This document shows, in pieces, positions 1-7,631 of a DNA stretch of 19,832 bases (position 1 is its first letter; each line of letters begins with the position of its first letter). The position numbers were made by a program, and so were the translations under genes. The stretch is from Candidatus Poseidoniaceae archaeon (GTDB taxonomy: Archaea > Thermoplasmatota > Poseidoniia > Poseidoniales > Poseidoniaceae). The notes beneath the pieces are model-generated. The model worked only from the letters and a program-made list of their open reading frames with translations, did not search any database and had not been told where the DNA came from. The stretch lies in contig JAQXFJ010000317.1 in NCBI GenBank assembly GCA_029250385.1, positions 1 to 19,832 on the forward strand, read 5' to 3'.

Positions 1-1
1 C

Positions 2-595
2 CAATGTCCAGCTGTAGCCGGAGTCTTCTCGGGAGATGATGGCGTTGGTTGCCCAATTCTAGATTTGGATTTGGACGGAGTTCTCAATGAAAACGACCTG
101 TGTCCAGAGACGCCAATAGGAGTAATAGTTGGCTCAGATGGCTGCGAGTTGCCAGATGAGCCGCAAGATAACACAACAGATCCAGTTGTTCCAGTTGACC
201 CTATCGATCCCGTTGACCCCGTTGACCCAACAAATCCAGGAGATGATACGGACTTAGGCGATGATACTACAGATTCCACAGATGAGGCAGAATCCGAATC
301 CGGCATCTTCGGTATGTCGTATACGCTCGTTGGAATAATTGGTGCGGTGATAGTATTACTCCTAGTCACGGCATTCTTTGTTAGGGGAAGAGGCTCTAAG
401 AATGATGCTTGGTCGATGCAGGAGAAGGCGTATTCCGATGCTGGATTCGCTGCAGTAGCGGGTATGCCGGCGCCTGACACGTCAATCACGCCAGAACAAC
501 TAGCATATGAACAACAATTAATCGCAGCGGGTTATCCTGCAGACTATGCAAGAGCATATGCAGATCAACATTTCCGACCTTGGCTAAAGCAGTGA
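2..595 (+). CDS. C-terminal part of a membrane-anchored surface protein with TSP3-like calcium motif (5'-truncated by window)
   Basis: The frame is open from the window edge, so the true start lies upstream. Residues are counted from base 2. Around residues 21-35 there is an Asp-rich motif, DLDLDGVLNENDLCP, with paired cysteines nearby; this is the pattern of thrombospondin type 3 calcium-binding repeats. Residues about 50-97 form an acidic Pro/Asp/Thr stalk with VDP repeats. A single hydrophobic segment at about 108-129 (TLVGIIGAVIVLLLVTAFFV) is followed by RGRG, which fits a stop-transfer signal. About 65 residues follow, Ala/Tyr-rich and ending HFRPWLKQ, and these would lie in the cytoplasm. 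The expected topology is ectodomain outside and short tail inside. Large TSP3-containing surface proteins are common in marine Euryarchaeota. The function of this one, perhaps adhesion, a hydrolase or a structural role, cannot be told from the tail. Confidence 0.75.
   Translation, partial: QCPAVAGVFSGDDGVGCPILDLDLDGVLNENDLCPETPIGVIVGSDGCELPDEPQDNTTDPVVPVDPIDPVDPVDPTNPGDDTDLGDDTTDSTDEAESESGIFGMSYTLVGIIGAVIVLLLVTAFFVRGRGSKNDAWSMQEKAYSDAGFAAVAGMPAPDTSITPEQLAYEQQLIAAGYPADYARAYADQHFRPWLKQ
178..240 (+). repeat. Short tandem VDP/IDP-coding repeats in the stalk
   Basis: Imperfect 9-base units (gttgacccc, atcgatccc, gttgaccca) encode V/I-D-P triplets within the extracellular stalk of the truncated surface protein. 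The units share a codon pattern, so the array can expand or contract by slippage without shifting frame. This is a low-complexity linker rather than a folded domain. Confidence 0.6.
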
Positions 596-637
596 AGTAA
601 AGGCAATACTCATGACCTGCCGATTATTGGCACACCC

Positions 638-1120
638 ATGCAGGTAATGATGAACACCAGTGCTGGAGACATACTGATTAAGCTATACAATGAAGAGGCG
701 CCTAAAACCGTTGAGAATTTTCTCAAACTAGTTGAAATGGGCCATTATGATGGACTTCATTTCCACCGAGTAATTCAGGATTTCATGATTCAAGGCGGAT
801 GCCCACATTCCAAAGACCCATCATCTCGTAGAGCAGGAACTGGCGGGCCGGGCTGGCAAATCCCGTGTGAGGCTTCTGCTCTTGCGCTAAAGCATGACAG
901 ACCGGGAATACTTTCAATGGCCAATGCAGGTAGGAATACCGGCGGATCACAATTCTTTCTTACTACCGTTGCAACCCCATGGCTTAACGGTAATCACGCA
1001 GTTTTTGGCGAGGTAGTCGGTGGAATGGACGTCGTGAAAAACATAGAGAATTGCCGTAAGTTGCCTGGCGACAAACCAGCTGAGCCACAACAAATCATCA
1101 GTTGCAAGGTAGTTGCTTAA
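638..1120 (+). CDS. Peptidyl-prolyl cis-trans isomerase, cyclophilin type
   Basis: This single-domain cyclophilin of 160 residues would catalyse cis-trans isomerisation of peptidyl-prolyl bonds during protein folding. It is probably cytoplasmic, since no signal peptide is visible. The active-site set is complete: FHRV (R44), DFMIQGG (F49, M50, Q52), GGSQFFLTT (Q105, F107) and WLNGNHAVFG (W115, L116, H120). W115 corresponds to the tryptophan linked to cyclosporin binding in the family. The length matches compact PpiB-like enzymes. The ATG at 638 places the GDI motif at the usual distance from the N-terminus; ATGs at 647 and 650 are alternatives. The gene lies 42 bases after the surface-protein gene on the same strand and could be co-transcribed with it. 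An oligo-T run follows its stop. Confidence 0.95.
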   Translation: MQVMMNTSAGDILIKLYNEEAPKTVENFLKLVEMGHYDGLHFHRVIQDFMIQGGCPHSKDPSSRRAGTGGPGWQIPCEASALALKHDRPGILSMANAGRNTGGSQFFLTTVATPWLNGNHAVFGEVVGGMDVVKNIENCRKLPGDKPAEPQQIISCKVVA

Positions 1121-1138
1121 GCACTAGAGTTAACTCCC

Positions 1139-1143
1139 TTTTT
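1139..1143 (+). terminator. Possible oligo-T terminator after the cyclophilin gene
   Basis: A TTTTT run lies about 20 bases downstream of the cyclophilin stop and upstream of the fumarase promoter. Short oligo-T tracts are the usual intrinsic termination signal in Euryarchaeota. Five T residues in AT-rich DNA is weak evidence. Confidence 0.35.
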
Positions 1144-1163
1144 GTTGGTATACTAACAATAGA

Positions 1164-1187
1164 TATTATTTAATAATTAATTATTAA
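1164..1187 (+). promoter_or_regulatory. Promoter with TATA-like box and perfect 18-bp palindrome (putative operator) before the RHH-fumarase gene
   Basis: Bases 1170-1187 read TTAATAATTAATTATTAA, identical to their own reverse complement over 18 bp. A TATA-like tract (TATTTAATAA, about 1167-1176) is centred about 25 bases before the ATG at 1197, and no Shine-Dalgarno sequence is present, so a leaderless transcript is likely. The palindrome overlaps the TATA-like element and the space to the start, where a bound repressor would block TBP/TFB. The adjacent gene encodes its own RHH domain, a fold that binds short palindromes as dimers. The palindrome is seen directly; the operator role is inference. 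AT-rich DNA raises the chance of fortuitous palindromes. Confidence 0.5.
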
Positions 1188-1196
1188 GGCTAGACT

Positions 1197-2789
1197 ATGT
1201 CTAAACATCGCGTTGGAGACCGTAGAATAATTAGCATTAGCTTACCTGAAGACCTAGCCTCAAGATTAGATCGAAGTGTCGGCAAGGGTAAATCAGGGCG
1301 TAGTGCTACCATTACTAAGATGATTGAGGCCGCACTCTCACCCCAACAGCCAGGGAAAATCGAGCGAGCATCAAGACCCAAAGCAAAGCCAACTGGGGGA
1401 TTTAGAGTTGAAAGTGATACGATGGGGGACCTAGAAGTTCCAACAGACCGTTATTATGGCTGTCAAACAGCTCGCTCATTGATAAATTTCGACATCGGAG
1501 ATGATAAAATGCCTAGAGGAGTAATACGATCTTTTGGCATTCTAAAGCAAGCTGCGGCCAAGACTAACGTTTCATTGAAGCAAATAGATGCCAAGGTTGG
1601 TGAATTAATAATCCAAGCCTGTCAAGAAGTTATTGATGGAGAATTAGATGATCATTTCCCACTGCGAATTTGGCAAACAGGTAGTGGTACTCAAAGTAAT
1701 ATGAATTCCAACGAAGTAATTGCCAATAGAGCAATTGAAATTGCCGGAGGAGAATTGGGCTCTAAACACCCAGTTCACCCCAATGATCACGTCAACCGGG
1801 CCCAGTCTTCCAATGATACCTTTCCAACAGCTATGCACATAGCTTCTGCAGAAGCTTTTGTTCACGATCTACTACCTAGTGTTAGGGCTTTGAGAAATGC
1901 GTTAAATGACAAGGCGAAGCAGTGGGAAAGTATTGTCAAAATAGGCCGCACTCACTTGATGGATGCAGTTCCGCTCACCCTTGGACAGGAAGCATCTGGC
2001 TGGGTAGCCCAACTTGATGCAGATCTTCGCCGCCTAGATTTTGCTTTGGATGATTTATTTGAATTAGCATTAGGGGGCACTGCTGTTGGAACCGGTCTGA
2101 ATACACATCCACTATTCGCCCAAATGGTATCCGATGAGATTTCTAATATCACTGGATTAATGTTTGTCAGTGCAGAAAACAAGTTTGCCCAACTAGCCGC
2201 CCATGATGCGATAGTTGCGGCTAGTGGTTCACTAAACACTCTGGCAGTAAGTTTGATGAAAATAGCCAATGACATAAGATGGCTAGGTTCGGGACCAAGG
2301 TGTGGATTGGGGGAACTAGCATTGCCAGCTAACGAACCCGGCTCGTCAATAATGCCAGGTAAAGTAAATCCAACCCAAGCAGAAGCGATGACAATGGTAT
2401 GTTGCCAAGTTATGGGCAACCATACTGCCATAACAGTAGGGGGCTCTCAAGGTAATTTCGAATTAAATGTATACAAACCAATGATGATTCACAATCTACT
2501 CCATTCGACAAAATTACTCACCGATGCTTGCCGTTCTATGCGACAAAATTGTGTCGAAGGATTAGAGCCGGTTAGAGAGAATATCACTAATCATTTGGAA
2601 AATTCACTAATGCTAGTTACTGCCCTCAATAATCAAATTGGTTATGATAAAGCGGCTAAAATTGCTAAAAATGCTCATGAAAAAGGCCTCACACTAAGGG
2701 AATCAGCGTTAGAATTGAAATATTTGACTAATGAAGAATTTGATTTGTGGGTCCGCCCAGAACAAATGATTGGACCCTCAGTCAAGTGA
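1197..2789 (+). CDS. fumC: Class II fumarate hydratase with N-terminal ribbon-helix-helix DNA-binding domain
   Basis: The C-terminal part, from about residue 68 to the end, is a full-length class II fumarase, which interconverts fumarate and malate in the TCA cycle. Its hallmarks are TGSGTQSNMNSNEVIANRA, HPNDHVNRAQSSNDTFPTA, GRTHLMDA (H253) and the superfamily signature GSSIMPGKVNP, with catalytic serine S383 in the mobile loop and K389. Residues about 9-48 (beta strand IISISLP, helix EDLASRLDRSV, turn, helix starting GRSATITKMIEAAL) match the ribbon-helix-helix (CopG/Arc/MetJ) pattern. A basic, proline-containing linker (about 49-67) joins them. Typical FumC is about 465 residues, so the roughly 65 extra residues at this N-terminus are unusual. 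The ATG at 1197 is the only start that includes the RHH; an internal ATG at residue 76 would cut into the fumarase. The stop abuts the convergent DP2 stop with no base between. Enzyme call is certain; RHH call is strong from pattern only. Confidence 0.93.
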   Translation: MSKHRVGDRRIISISLPEDLASRLDRSVGKGKSGRSATITKMIEAALSPQQPGKIERASRPKAKPTGGFRVESDTMGDLEVPTDRYYGCQTARSLINFDIGDDKMPRGVIRSFGILKQAAAKTNVSLKQIDAKVGELIIQACQEVIDGELDDHFPLRIWQTGSGTQSNMNSNEVIANRAIEIAGGELGSKHPVHPNDHVNRAQSSNDTFPTAMHIASAEAFVHDLLPSVRALRNALNDKAKQWESIVKIGRTHLMDAVPLTLGQEASGWVAQLDADLRRLDFALDDLFELALGGTAVGTGLNTHPLFAQMVSDEISNITGLMFVSAENKFAQLAAHDAIVAASGSLNTLAVSLMKIANDIRWLGSGPRCGLGELALPANEPGSSIMPGKVNPTQAEAMTMVCCQVMGNHTAITVGGSQGNFELNVYKPMMIHNLLHSTKLLTDACRSMRQNCVEGLEPVRENITNHLENSLMLVTALNNQIGYDKAAKIAKNAHEKGLTLRESALELKYLTNEEFDLWVRPEQMIGPSVK

Positions 2790-5700
2790 TTATAAGAAAT
2801 CTGACAACGTCATTTGCCTTGCACGGTCGTTTTGAAATAACGAATCGGTACTGTTAGCCAACCACTGAACATTTTGTTTGGTATAGGTGTCGACACCATA
2901 CTTTTCCATAACGTGAAGTGTGACTTTGATGTATTTCCTTACAGCCCCCTCTGAAACAGTAAGCGCTAGATTGCCGTTGCACAAATCCCCTTCAGATTTT
3001 ACTATTCCCATCGAGGCAAAGCCTGCACTACTTGCTTTTGTTTCCTGAATACACTTTCCTGCAATAGGCATTCTTCGATAAGAGTGTGCACACTTCAAAC
3101 ACCGAACTTTCTGCCTAGCAAAAGCATTGAGGTTACCTCTAAGGTCAGGGAGGAAATGCGATCTAATAACACTTGAAGCGACCCTCCGGACATCGACTGC
3201 ACGCAATCTATGGCCCAAATCTAACTGGCCGTTCATCTTGTCAATCATGGTGTCTAAGGTCTTGTAAGCAGACAATGCTGGCCCAGCGGAAATCGATGCG
3301 CAATCATGGGTGTATCCATAACCCCTCACAGCTGCAACTGAACCCAATCTTCGATCAACAAAGTCGACACGGTTTGAGAGCGATTTCGGATGTGGGCAAT
3401 CTTGAGTTATTTCATAAAAATCACGTTCATAGAACCATCCAGAATCTACATTCAGGGCTTCTTTGTCCACCTCAGTAGGGTTTAATCTAGTGGTCAATAC
3501 TAAAGGAGCGTCCATTTGACCGCCACGATTAGCTGGTAAAATGTCTCTACTGAAATTTAATAAACCATCCATTAGTAACATTATAGCATCTTCATCTCCA
3601 TCACAGTTTCTTCTTTTTGAAGCATGGAAAAGTGGATGAGCATACCCACCAGAACAGTCGGCCCAGCCGATAATCCTAGACAACACTCCACCCGAGGTGT
3701 GTGGCGCTAATGCACATATTAAATGACCAACTAAGTCCTCTGGAGATGATACATTATAATACGGCTCCATGTCATAATATCTTACCAATAAATCATCGAT
3801 AAATTGTGTGGTTCGCACAAAATAGTCTCCAGCATTTTTAGCCACTATGAAATCTTGAGGATACAACTCAAGCATTTGATCGTCTGAAGTTAATTCCTCA
3901 CCTAAGTAATCATGGGTGTAGCCTAAATTGACCAGTCTCTTCCATGAGACCTCTACCTCACTTGGCTTAAAGTGAGTAACAGGGACATCACTCATATCGA
4001 ATCTAACCGTGCCATCTCTAAATACAGGCAAGTCATATTTAGCACGTAAAAGACCCTTTTCCAAAGCCTCTGGAGTTTGATTTTTACTGGCGATTTTCTT
4101 CATACACTTGACATTCTTAGGTAATCTATCAAGACCTAATGTAATCATAGCATCATCAATCATTGAAGATATAGGAACAGTGGTTATTTCGCCTCTTCTT
4201 CGACGGTTTTCTGCTAATTCGCTTTTGAATTCAGTTCTCCCTCCACACTTTTCCCCAACAATCTGCTCACCAAATTCGTTTAATTTTCTATGATGGCACG
4301 ATAACATTGGAGACTTTTTGTTACATTTAGTGCATGTTCTAATCCCCAACTGAACGCGAATGTCCTTTTTCCTCGCAGCATTGGTTAGTAATCTTTGATT
4401 GCCACCGTTGAGGTCGATTGGAAATAAAGTATGAGCCATCGGATTCATTACCCGAGGTGCCGATTTTTCTGGACGGCCCATTCTGCATCCTATTCTAACC
4501 GGCGCTGAATGATGCCACCTTAGTTTTGATAATTTCCTAATTATCGGCAAAATTCCGTCCACACGATAATCATCGCGTTCGATTTGCGATGACAAATATA
4601 ACGCAGCATCATCAGGTCCAATATCAGGGATATTTGCGGCAGCAATACGGCCAACTTCATCGGTTTCCGCAATGCCTTTACCCTGTTGTCGAGCATTAGT
4701 TTCAGCAGAAATACGGTAAATGGAGCGCTCTTTTTCTAATTCATCTAGGCGTAATTCTTCTTTCGCAAGAATCTCTGCACTCCGGCTTAGCTTGGCTATT
4801 TTATCTTGGAACACACCAATAGAATTCTCCGTCATTATTGCTTTGTTGCCATCGACGGAAAACCCAAAACCTTCCATCATTGCTGACCAGCCACTAGTAA
4901 TGACTAGGTCCTCACCATCATGGTAATGTGCTAGACCAAGAATCAGTGCAGAACCCTTCACGATTCCATGTTGCATTAGTGTCCAAAGAGCGGATTTATC
5001 AGTGTCAAATATCGCTTCTGTTGAGATGAAATTAGGCCCAGGAATATCTTTTATCATTTCCAGAGAGATATCAGGAGGTGCCATTTCAGACATTACTTTT
5101 TGATTCCAGTTCGCTACTCCACCCTTTATTCTCAATGATTTAGCCTCAGGCCTAGGAGTGTCATCTAACATAATTTCATCTCCACTAAAGTCTTCAACAA
5201 CTGAGGTATTCAAGATTTTTAATAACTGAGGTATCCATTCGATTGGCAAATCTAGGAACCAAGGATTGTGTGGGGGCGGTAGTGAGGTTTTAAATCGCTC
5301 AGCAATAGATTTAGCCTGCTGCCAGTTTGGCCTCAAAGTAACTAAAAATCGGTGCCACAGTAATCTTACTTTGAACCTTAAATCTGCATCGCCGATTTCT
5401 TCTATTGAAATACCAGGGACGCCACTAGGGCATTGTTTGCGCGTTATTTCCATTATCTCACAAAAAACCTCTACTAAATCATTTGATGACAATTCTTCAA
5501 TCAAGTCGCTTGCCCACCAATCTAAACAATATCCTGCGGGAACCAAATTCTTGTTATTCTCCATAAATTCTCCATAGCCGATAACAATCTCGCCGTTATC
5601 CCAAATAGTAGCAATATCTTTTTCCAATGATTTGAAACTATCAACGTCATCACATCTTGTGAAACGACCATCTTTTAGTACCACCCACGGTCCATCTGTG

Positions 5701-6881
5701 TCGTCAGATGGAGTAATAGCACATGCTTTACCAGGGCGTTCAATTTTCATTTGAGTGCCAATTGTGATAAAATCATCCATTGCCAACATACACGCGGGGT
5801 TTACCGAAGCAGCAGCCAAGCCCGAAGGGCGGGCTCTTCCATATCGTAATCTGAATCCGCCCGGTTCTTGGGGCGAGCCAAATACCGGTCTTCCAGCAAT
5901 AATGTCATTCATGAACTTGGTAATAGGTTCGGTTAGCCTAGACTCGAATTTATTTTCATCCTCATCTTCTTGAGGCTTATCTTTCTCAGCAAATTTACTG
6001 ATGAAATCCCACCCGGCGATTTTCATCCGTTCAGTATGTTTACGGATTTTTGGAGCTTTCAAACACATCCCTTCACCAATAACTAACAGCACTCCTCCTC
6101 GAATTCTAGCCTCGTCAATATTTCTTACATTACCGTAACCAGAACATTGGATTTTTTCCGTAGATTCGCCATTTATCATGACAGGACAAGCTCTAACAAT
6201 TTCGTCAATTTCCTCGGGGCTTGGCCGATATTGCAGATTCCCTCGATAAAGTCCAAACTCCTCCTTGACCCGTTCCACTTCTGGGTCTGTTGGTTGATAT
6301 CTGCCAACATTAAGTTCGATTCTGATCATGTCAGCAATCAGTACAGCCAAAGCTTGCGCAGTTCCACCAGCGGCTCTAATCGGCCCAGCGAAATGAACGG
6401 ATACGAATTGCGAGCCATCCAAGTTGTTGAGTAATCTCACTTCACTAATCCCTTCAAGAGGTGCTACAAGAACCGCTTCAGTTAGAATTGCGAGCCCGAC
6501 TCTAAGACCCACATCTATAGCAGTGACAAGGTCGTACCCTTCATCCCTAAAACCTCTAGCTACTGATTGCGCCATTAGCATTGATGTTGTTTCCCTATCG
6601 TACTTTTCTAGCATGTTGCGAATATCTTGTGCGACTTCATATTCACCAAGATATTCAACGAGCAACTTTTCAGTTCTGCCTGCTAGGTCAGCGGCCCTAG
6701 GAATTTCAACAAATGGCTTGTGGTCTAGATTTTTAGCGCGTGCTTTTTCAGCAATCCGATAAGCATCTTCAGTCCTCTCATCCATCCATTGTTGATAGTT
6801 TTCCATCTCAAGTTCTAATCTTTTAAGGTCAATCCCTTCAAGAGGATTATTGTCGGCCTTTGTGGTCACAGTATCCGACAT
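2790..6881 (-). CDS. polC: DNA polymerase D large subunit DP2 (catalytic subunit)
   Basis: This is the catalytic subunit of PolD, the replicative polymerase of Euryarchaeota, which pairs with the exonuclease subunit DP1 (not in this window). Counting from the ATG at 6881, the protein has 1363 residues. Recognisable family blocks include HFAGPIRAAGGTAQA near the N-terminus and the catalytic NCDGDED motif, whose aspartates are D1094 and D1096, followed by LLNFSRDILPANRGGQMDAPLV. Cysteine clusters that should bind zinc lie near residue 850 (CTKC, then CHH and C) and near 1261 (CLKCAHSYRRMPIAGKC). The last eight residues, QMTLSDFL, form a PIP-box (Qxx[L]xxF[L]) for binding the PCNA clamp. No intein interrupts the catalytic region. 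A GTG at 6890 would add three residues, but the ATG is preferred. The gene diverges from pyrE and converges on the fumarase gene. Confidence 0.97.
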   Translation of the reverse strand: MSDTVTTKADNNPLEGIDLKRLELEMENYQQWMDERTEDAYRIAEKARAKNLDHKPFVEIPRAADLAGRTEKLLVEYLGEYEVAQDIRNMLEKYDRETTSMLMAQSVARGFRDEGYDLVTAIDVGLRVGLAILTEAVLVAPLEGISEVRLLNNLDGSQFVSVHFAGPIRAAGGTAQALAVLIADMIRIELNVGRYQPTDPEVERVKEEFGLYRGNLQYRPSPEEIDEIVRACPVMINGESTEKIQCSGYGNVRNIDEARIRGGVLLVIGEGMCLKAPKIRKHTERMKIAGWDFISKFAEKDKPQEDEDENKFESRLTEPITKFMNDIIAGRPVFGSPQEPGGFRLRYGRARPSGLAAASVNPACMLAMDDFITIGTQMKIERPGKACAITPSDDTDGPWVVLKDGRFTRCDDVDSFKSLEKDIATIWDNGEIVIGYGEFMENNKNLVPAGYCLDWWASDLIEELSSNDLVEVFCEIMEITRKQCPSGVPGISIEEIGDADLRFKVRLLWHRFLVTLRPNWQQAKSIAERFKTSLPPPHNPWFLDLPIEWIPQLLKILNTSVVEDFSGDEIMLDDTPRPEAKSLRIKGGVANWNQKVMSEMAPPDISLEMIKDIPGPNFISTEAIFDTDKSALWTLMQHGIVKGSALILGLAHYHDGEDLVITSGWSAMMEGFGFSVDGNKAIMTENSIGVFQDKIAKLSRSAEILAKEELRLDELEKERSIYRISAETNARQQGKGIAETDEVGRIAAANIPDIGPDDAALYLSSQIERDDYRVDGILPIIRKLSKLRWHHSAPVRIGCRMGRPEKSAPRVMNPMAHTLFPIDLNGGNQRLLTNAARKKDIRVQLGIRTCTKCNKKSPMLSCHHRKLNEFGEQIVGEKCGGRTEFKSELAENRRRRGEITTVPISSMIDDAMITLGLDRLPKNVKCMKKIASKNQTPEALEKGLLRAKYDLPVFRDGTVRFDMSDVPVTHFKPSEVEVSWKRLVNLGYTHDYLGEELTSDDQMLELYPQDFIVAKNAGDYFVRTTQFIDDLLVRYYDMEPYYNVSSPEDLVGHLICALAPHTSGGVLSRIIGWADCSGGYAHPLFHASKRRNCDGDEDAIMLLMDGLLNFSRDILPANRGGQMDAPLVLTTRLNPTEVDKEALNVDSGWFYERDFYEITQDCPHPKSLSNRVDFVDRRLGSVAAVRGYGYTHDCASISAGPALSAYKTLDTMIDKMNGQLDLGHRLRAVDVRRVASSVIRSHFLPDLRGNLNAFARQKVRCLKCAHSYRRMPIAGKCIQETKASSAGFASMGIVKSEGDLCNGNLALTVSEGAVRKYIKVTLHVMEKYGVDTYTKQNVQWLANSTDSLFQNDRARQMTLSDFL

Positions 6882-6890
6882 TCTCCCCAC

Positions 6891-6999
6891 TACCTATGAA
6901 CAATGACGACCGCTTATCAACAGTTGCCTAGGGGTAACGCTCACTATCAACATCAAAGACATTTTTGTCGAACATTATGTTAAATTGTCAAGAAAGTTC
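6891..6999. promoter_or_regulatory. Divergent DP2/pyrE promoter region with ORB-like G-string
   Basis: This gap of about 109 bp must carry both promoters. For pyrE, a TATA-like ACATTATGTTAAAT (6972-6985) is centred about 25 bases before the ATG at 7000, fitting a leaderless transcript. No clear TATA box is visible for DP2. CCTAGGGGTA at 6927-6936 is identical to the sequence in the ORB-like element before mcm (13782-13791), and it is preceded by a small dyad, CAACAGTTG (6918-6926). TATCAACA occurs twice, at 6915-6922 and 6945-6952, 30 bp apart. Roles for these last motifs are inferred. Confidence 0.45.
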
Positions 7000-7623
7000 A
7001 TGACCCATTTTGTTGACCAACAAATAATGGGAGTCGCAGAAACAGTCCGTAATCATTCAAAATGGCCCAGACTAGTCGAGTTGGTCAAGGACTTGGCTTT
7101 TATCGACGGCGGCGATGATAATGCGTTTACCTTAGCAAGCGGGAGAAACTCTCGCTGGTTTTTTGATACAAAACCCGTCATGATGCACCCAGAGGCAAGT
7201 CATCTGTTAGGCGAATTACTAAATTTGCGGATGGATGAAATGGGCGCAGATTTTGTTGGCGGTCTAGAGCTCGGTGCGGTTCCATTGACTGCTATTGCAG
7301 TAGCAATGGCGGATGAAAAATCTCCAAGACGCGGATTTATGGTTAGAAAAGAACCAAAGGGACGGGGTGGTAGAAAAACCAATAATCCACCAGGCATAGA
7401 GGGTTCATCTCTATCTGCTGGCGGTAACATCGTGATAGTAGAAGACGTTACGACCACGGGCGGGTCTGCAATTAAAGCTGTTAATCGGATACATAATGAT
7501 ACAGATTGCAAAGTAATCGGTGTGATAAGTATTGTAGACAGAGAAGAGGGCGCAGAGCAAGCCTTTACGGCCGCCGGGATTCATTTTGAGAGCCTAATGA
7601 ACCGTAGTGATGTTGCGCTGTGA
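7000..7623 (+). CDS. pyrE: Orotate phosphoribosyltransferase
   Basis: The protein transfers phosphoribose from PRPP to orotate to make OMP in de novo UMP synthesis. It has about 207 residues, within the family range. The PRPP-binding motif is clear: IVIVEDVTTTGGSAIKAV, with E148-D149 and the TTTGGS loop at 151-156. The preceding MVRKEPKGRGG is the flexible catalytic loop region of OPRTases, and the N-terminal FTLASGRNSRWFFDTKPV matches the family's orotate-side segment (usually with SGxxS). The first possible start is TTG at 6985. ATG at 7000 is preferred because it sits about 25 bases after a TATA-like element; ATG at 7027 is also possible. It is followed by the methyltransferase gene eight bases after the stop, so the two probably form an operon. 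Confidence 0.92.
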   Translation: MTHFVDQQIMGVAETVRNHSKWPRLVELVKDLAFIDGGDDNAFTLASGRNSRWFFDTKPVMMHPEASHLLGELLNLRMDEMGADFVGGLELGAVPLTAIAVAMADEKSPRRGFMVRKEPKGRGGRKTNNPPGIEGSSLSAGGNIVIVEDVTTTGGSAIKAVNRIHNDTDCKVIGVISIVDREEGAEQAFTAAGIHFESLMNRSDVAL

Positions 7624-7631
7624 GGGATTTA

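Noticed and set aside
1190..2431. Minus-strand open frames within the fumarase gene
   Set aside because: Antisense shadows with no recognisable domains, covered by a complete fumarase in the other strand.
3173..6762. Several plus-strand open frames of 60-112 codons inside DP2
   Set aside because: They are antisense to a gene with continuous strong homology; their translations show no family motifs and are explained by codon bias in DP2.
6985..6999. TTG start for pyrE
   Set aside because: It would lie inside the TATA-like element; the ATG at 7000 is correctly spaced from that element.
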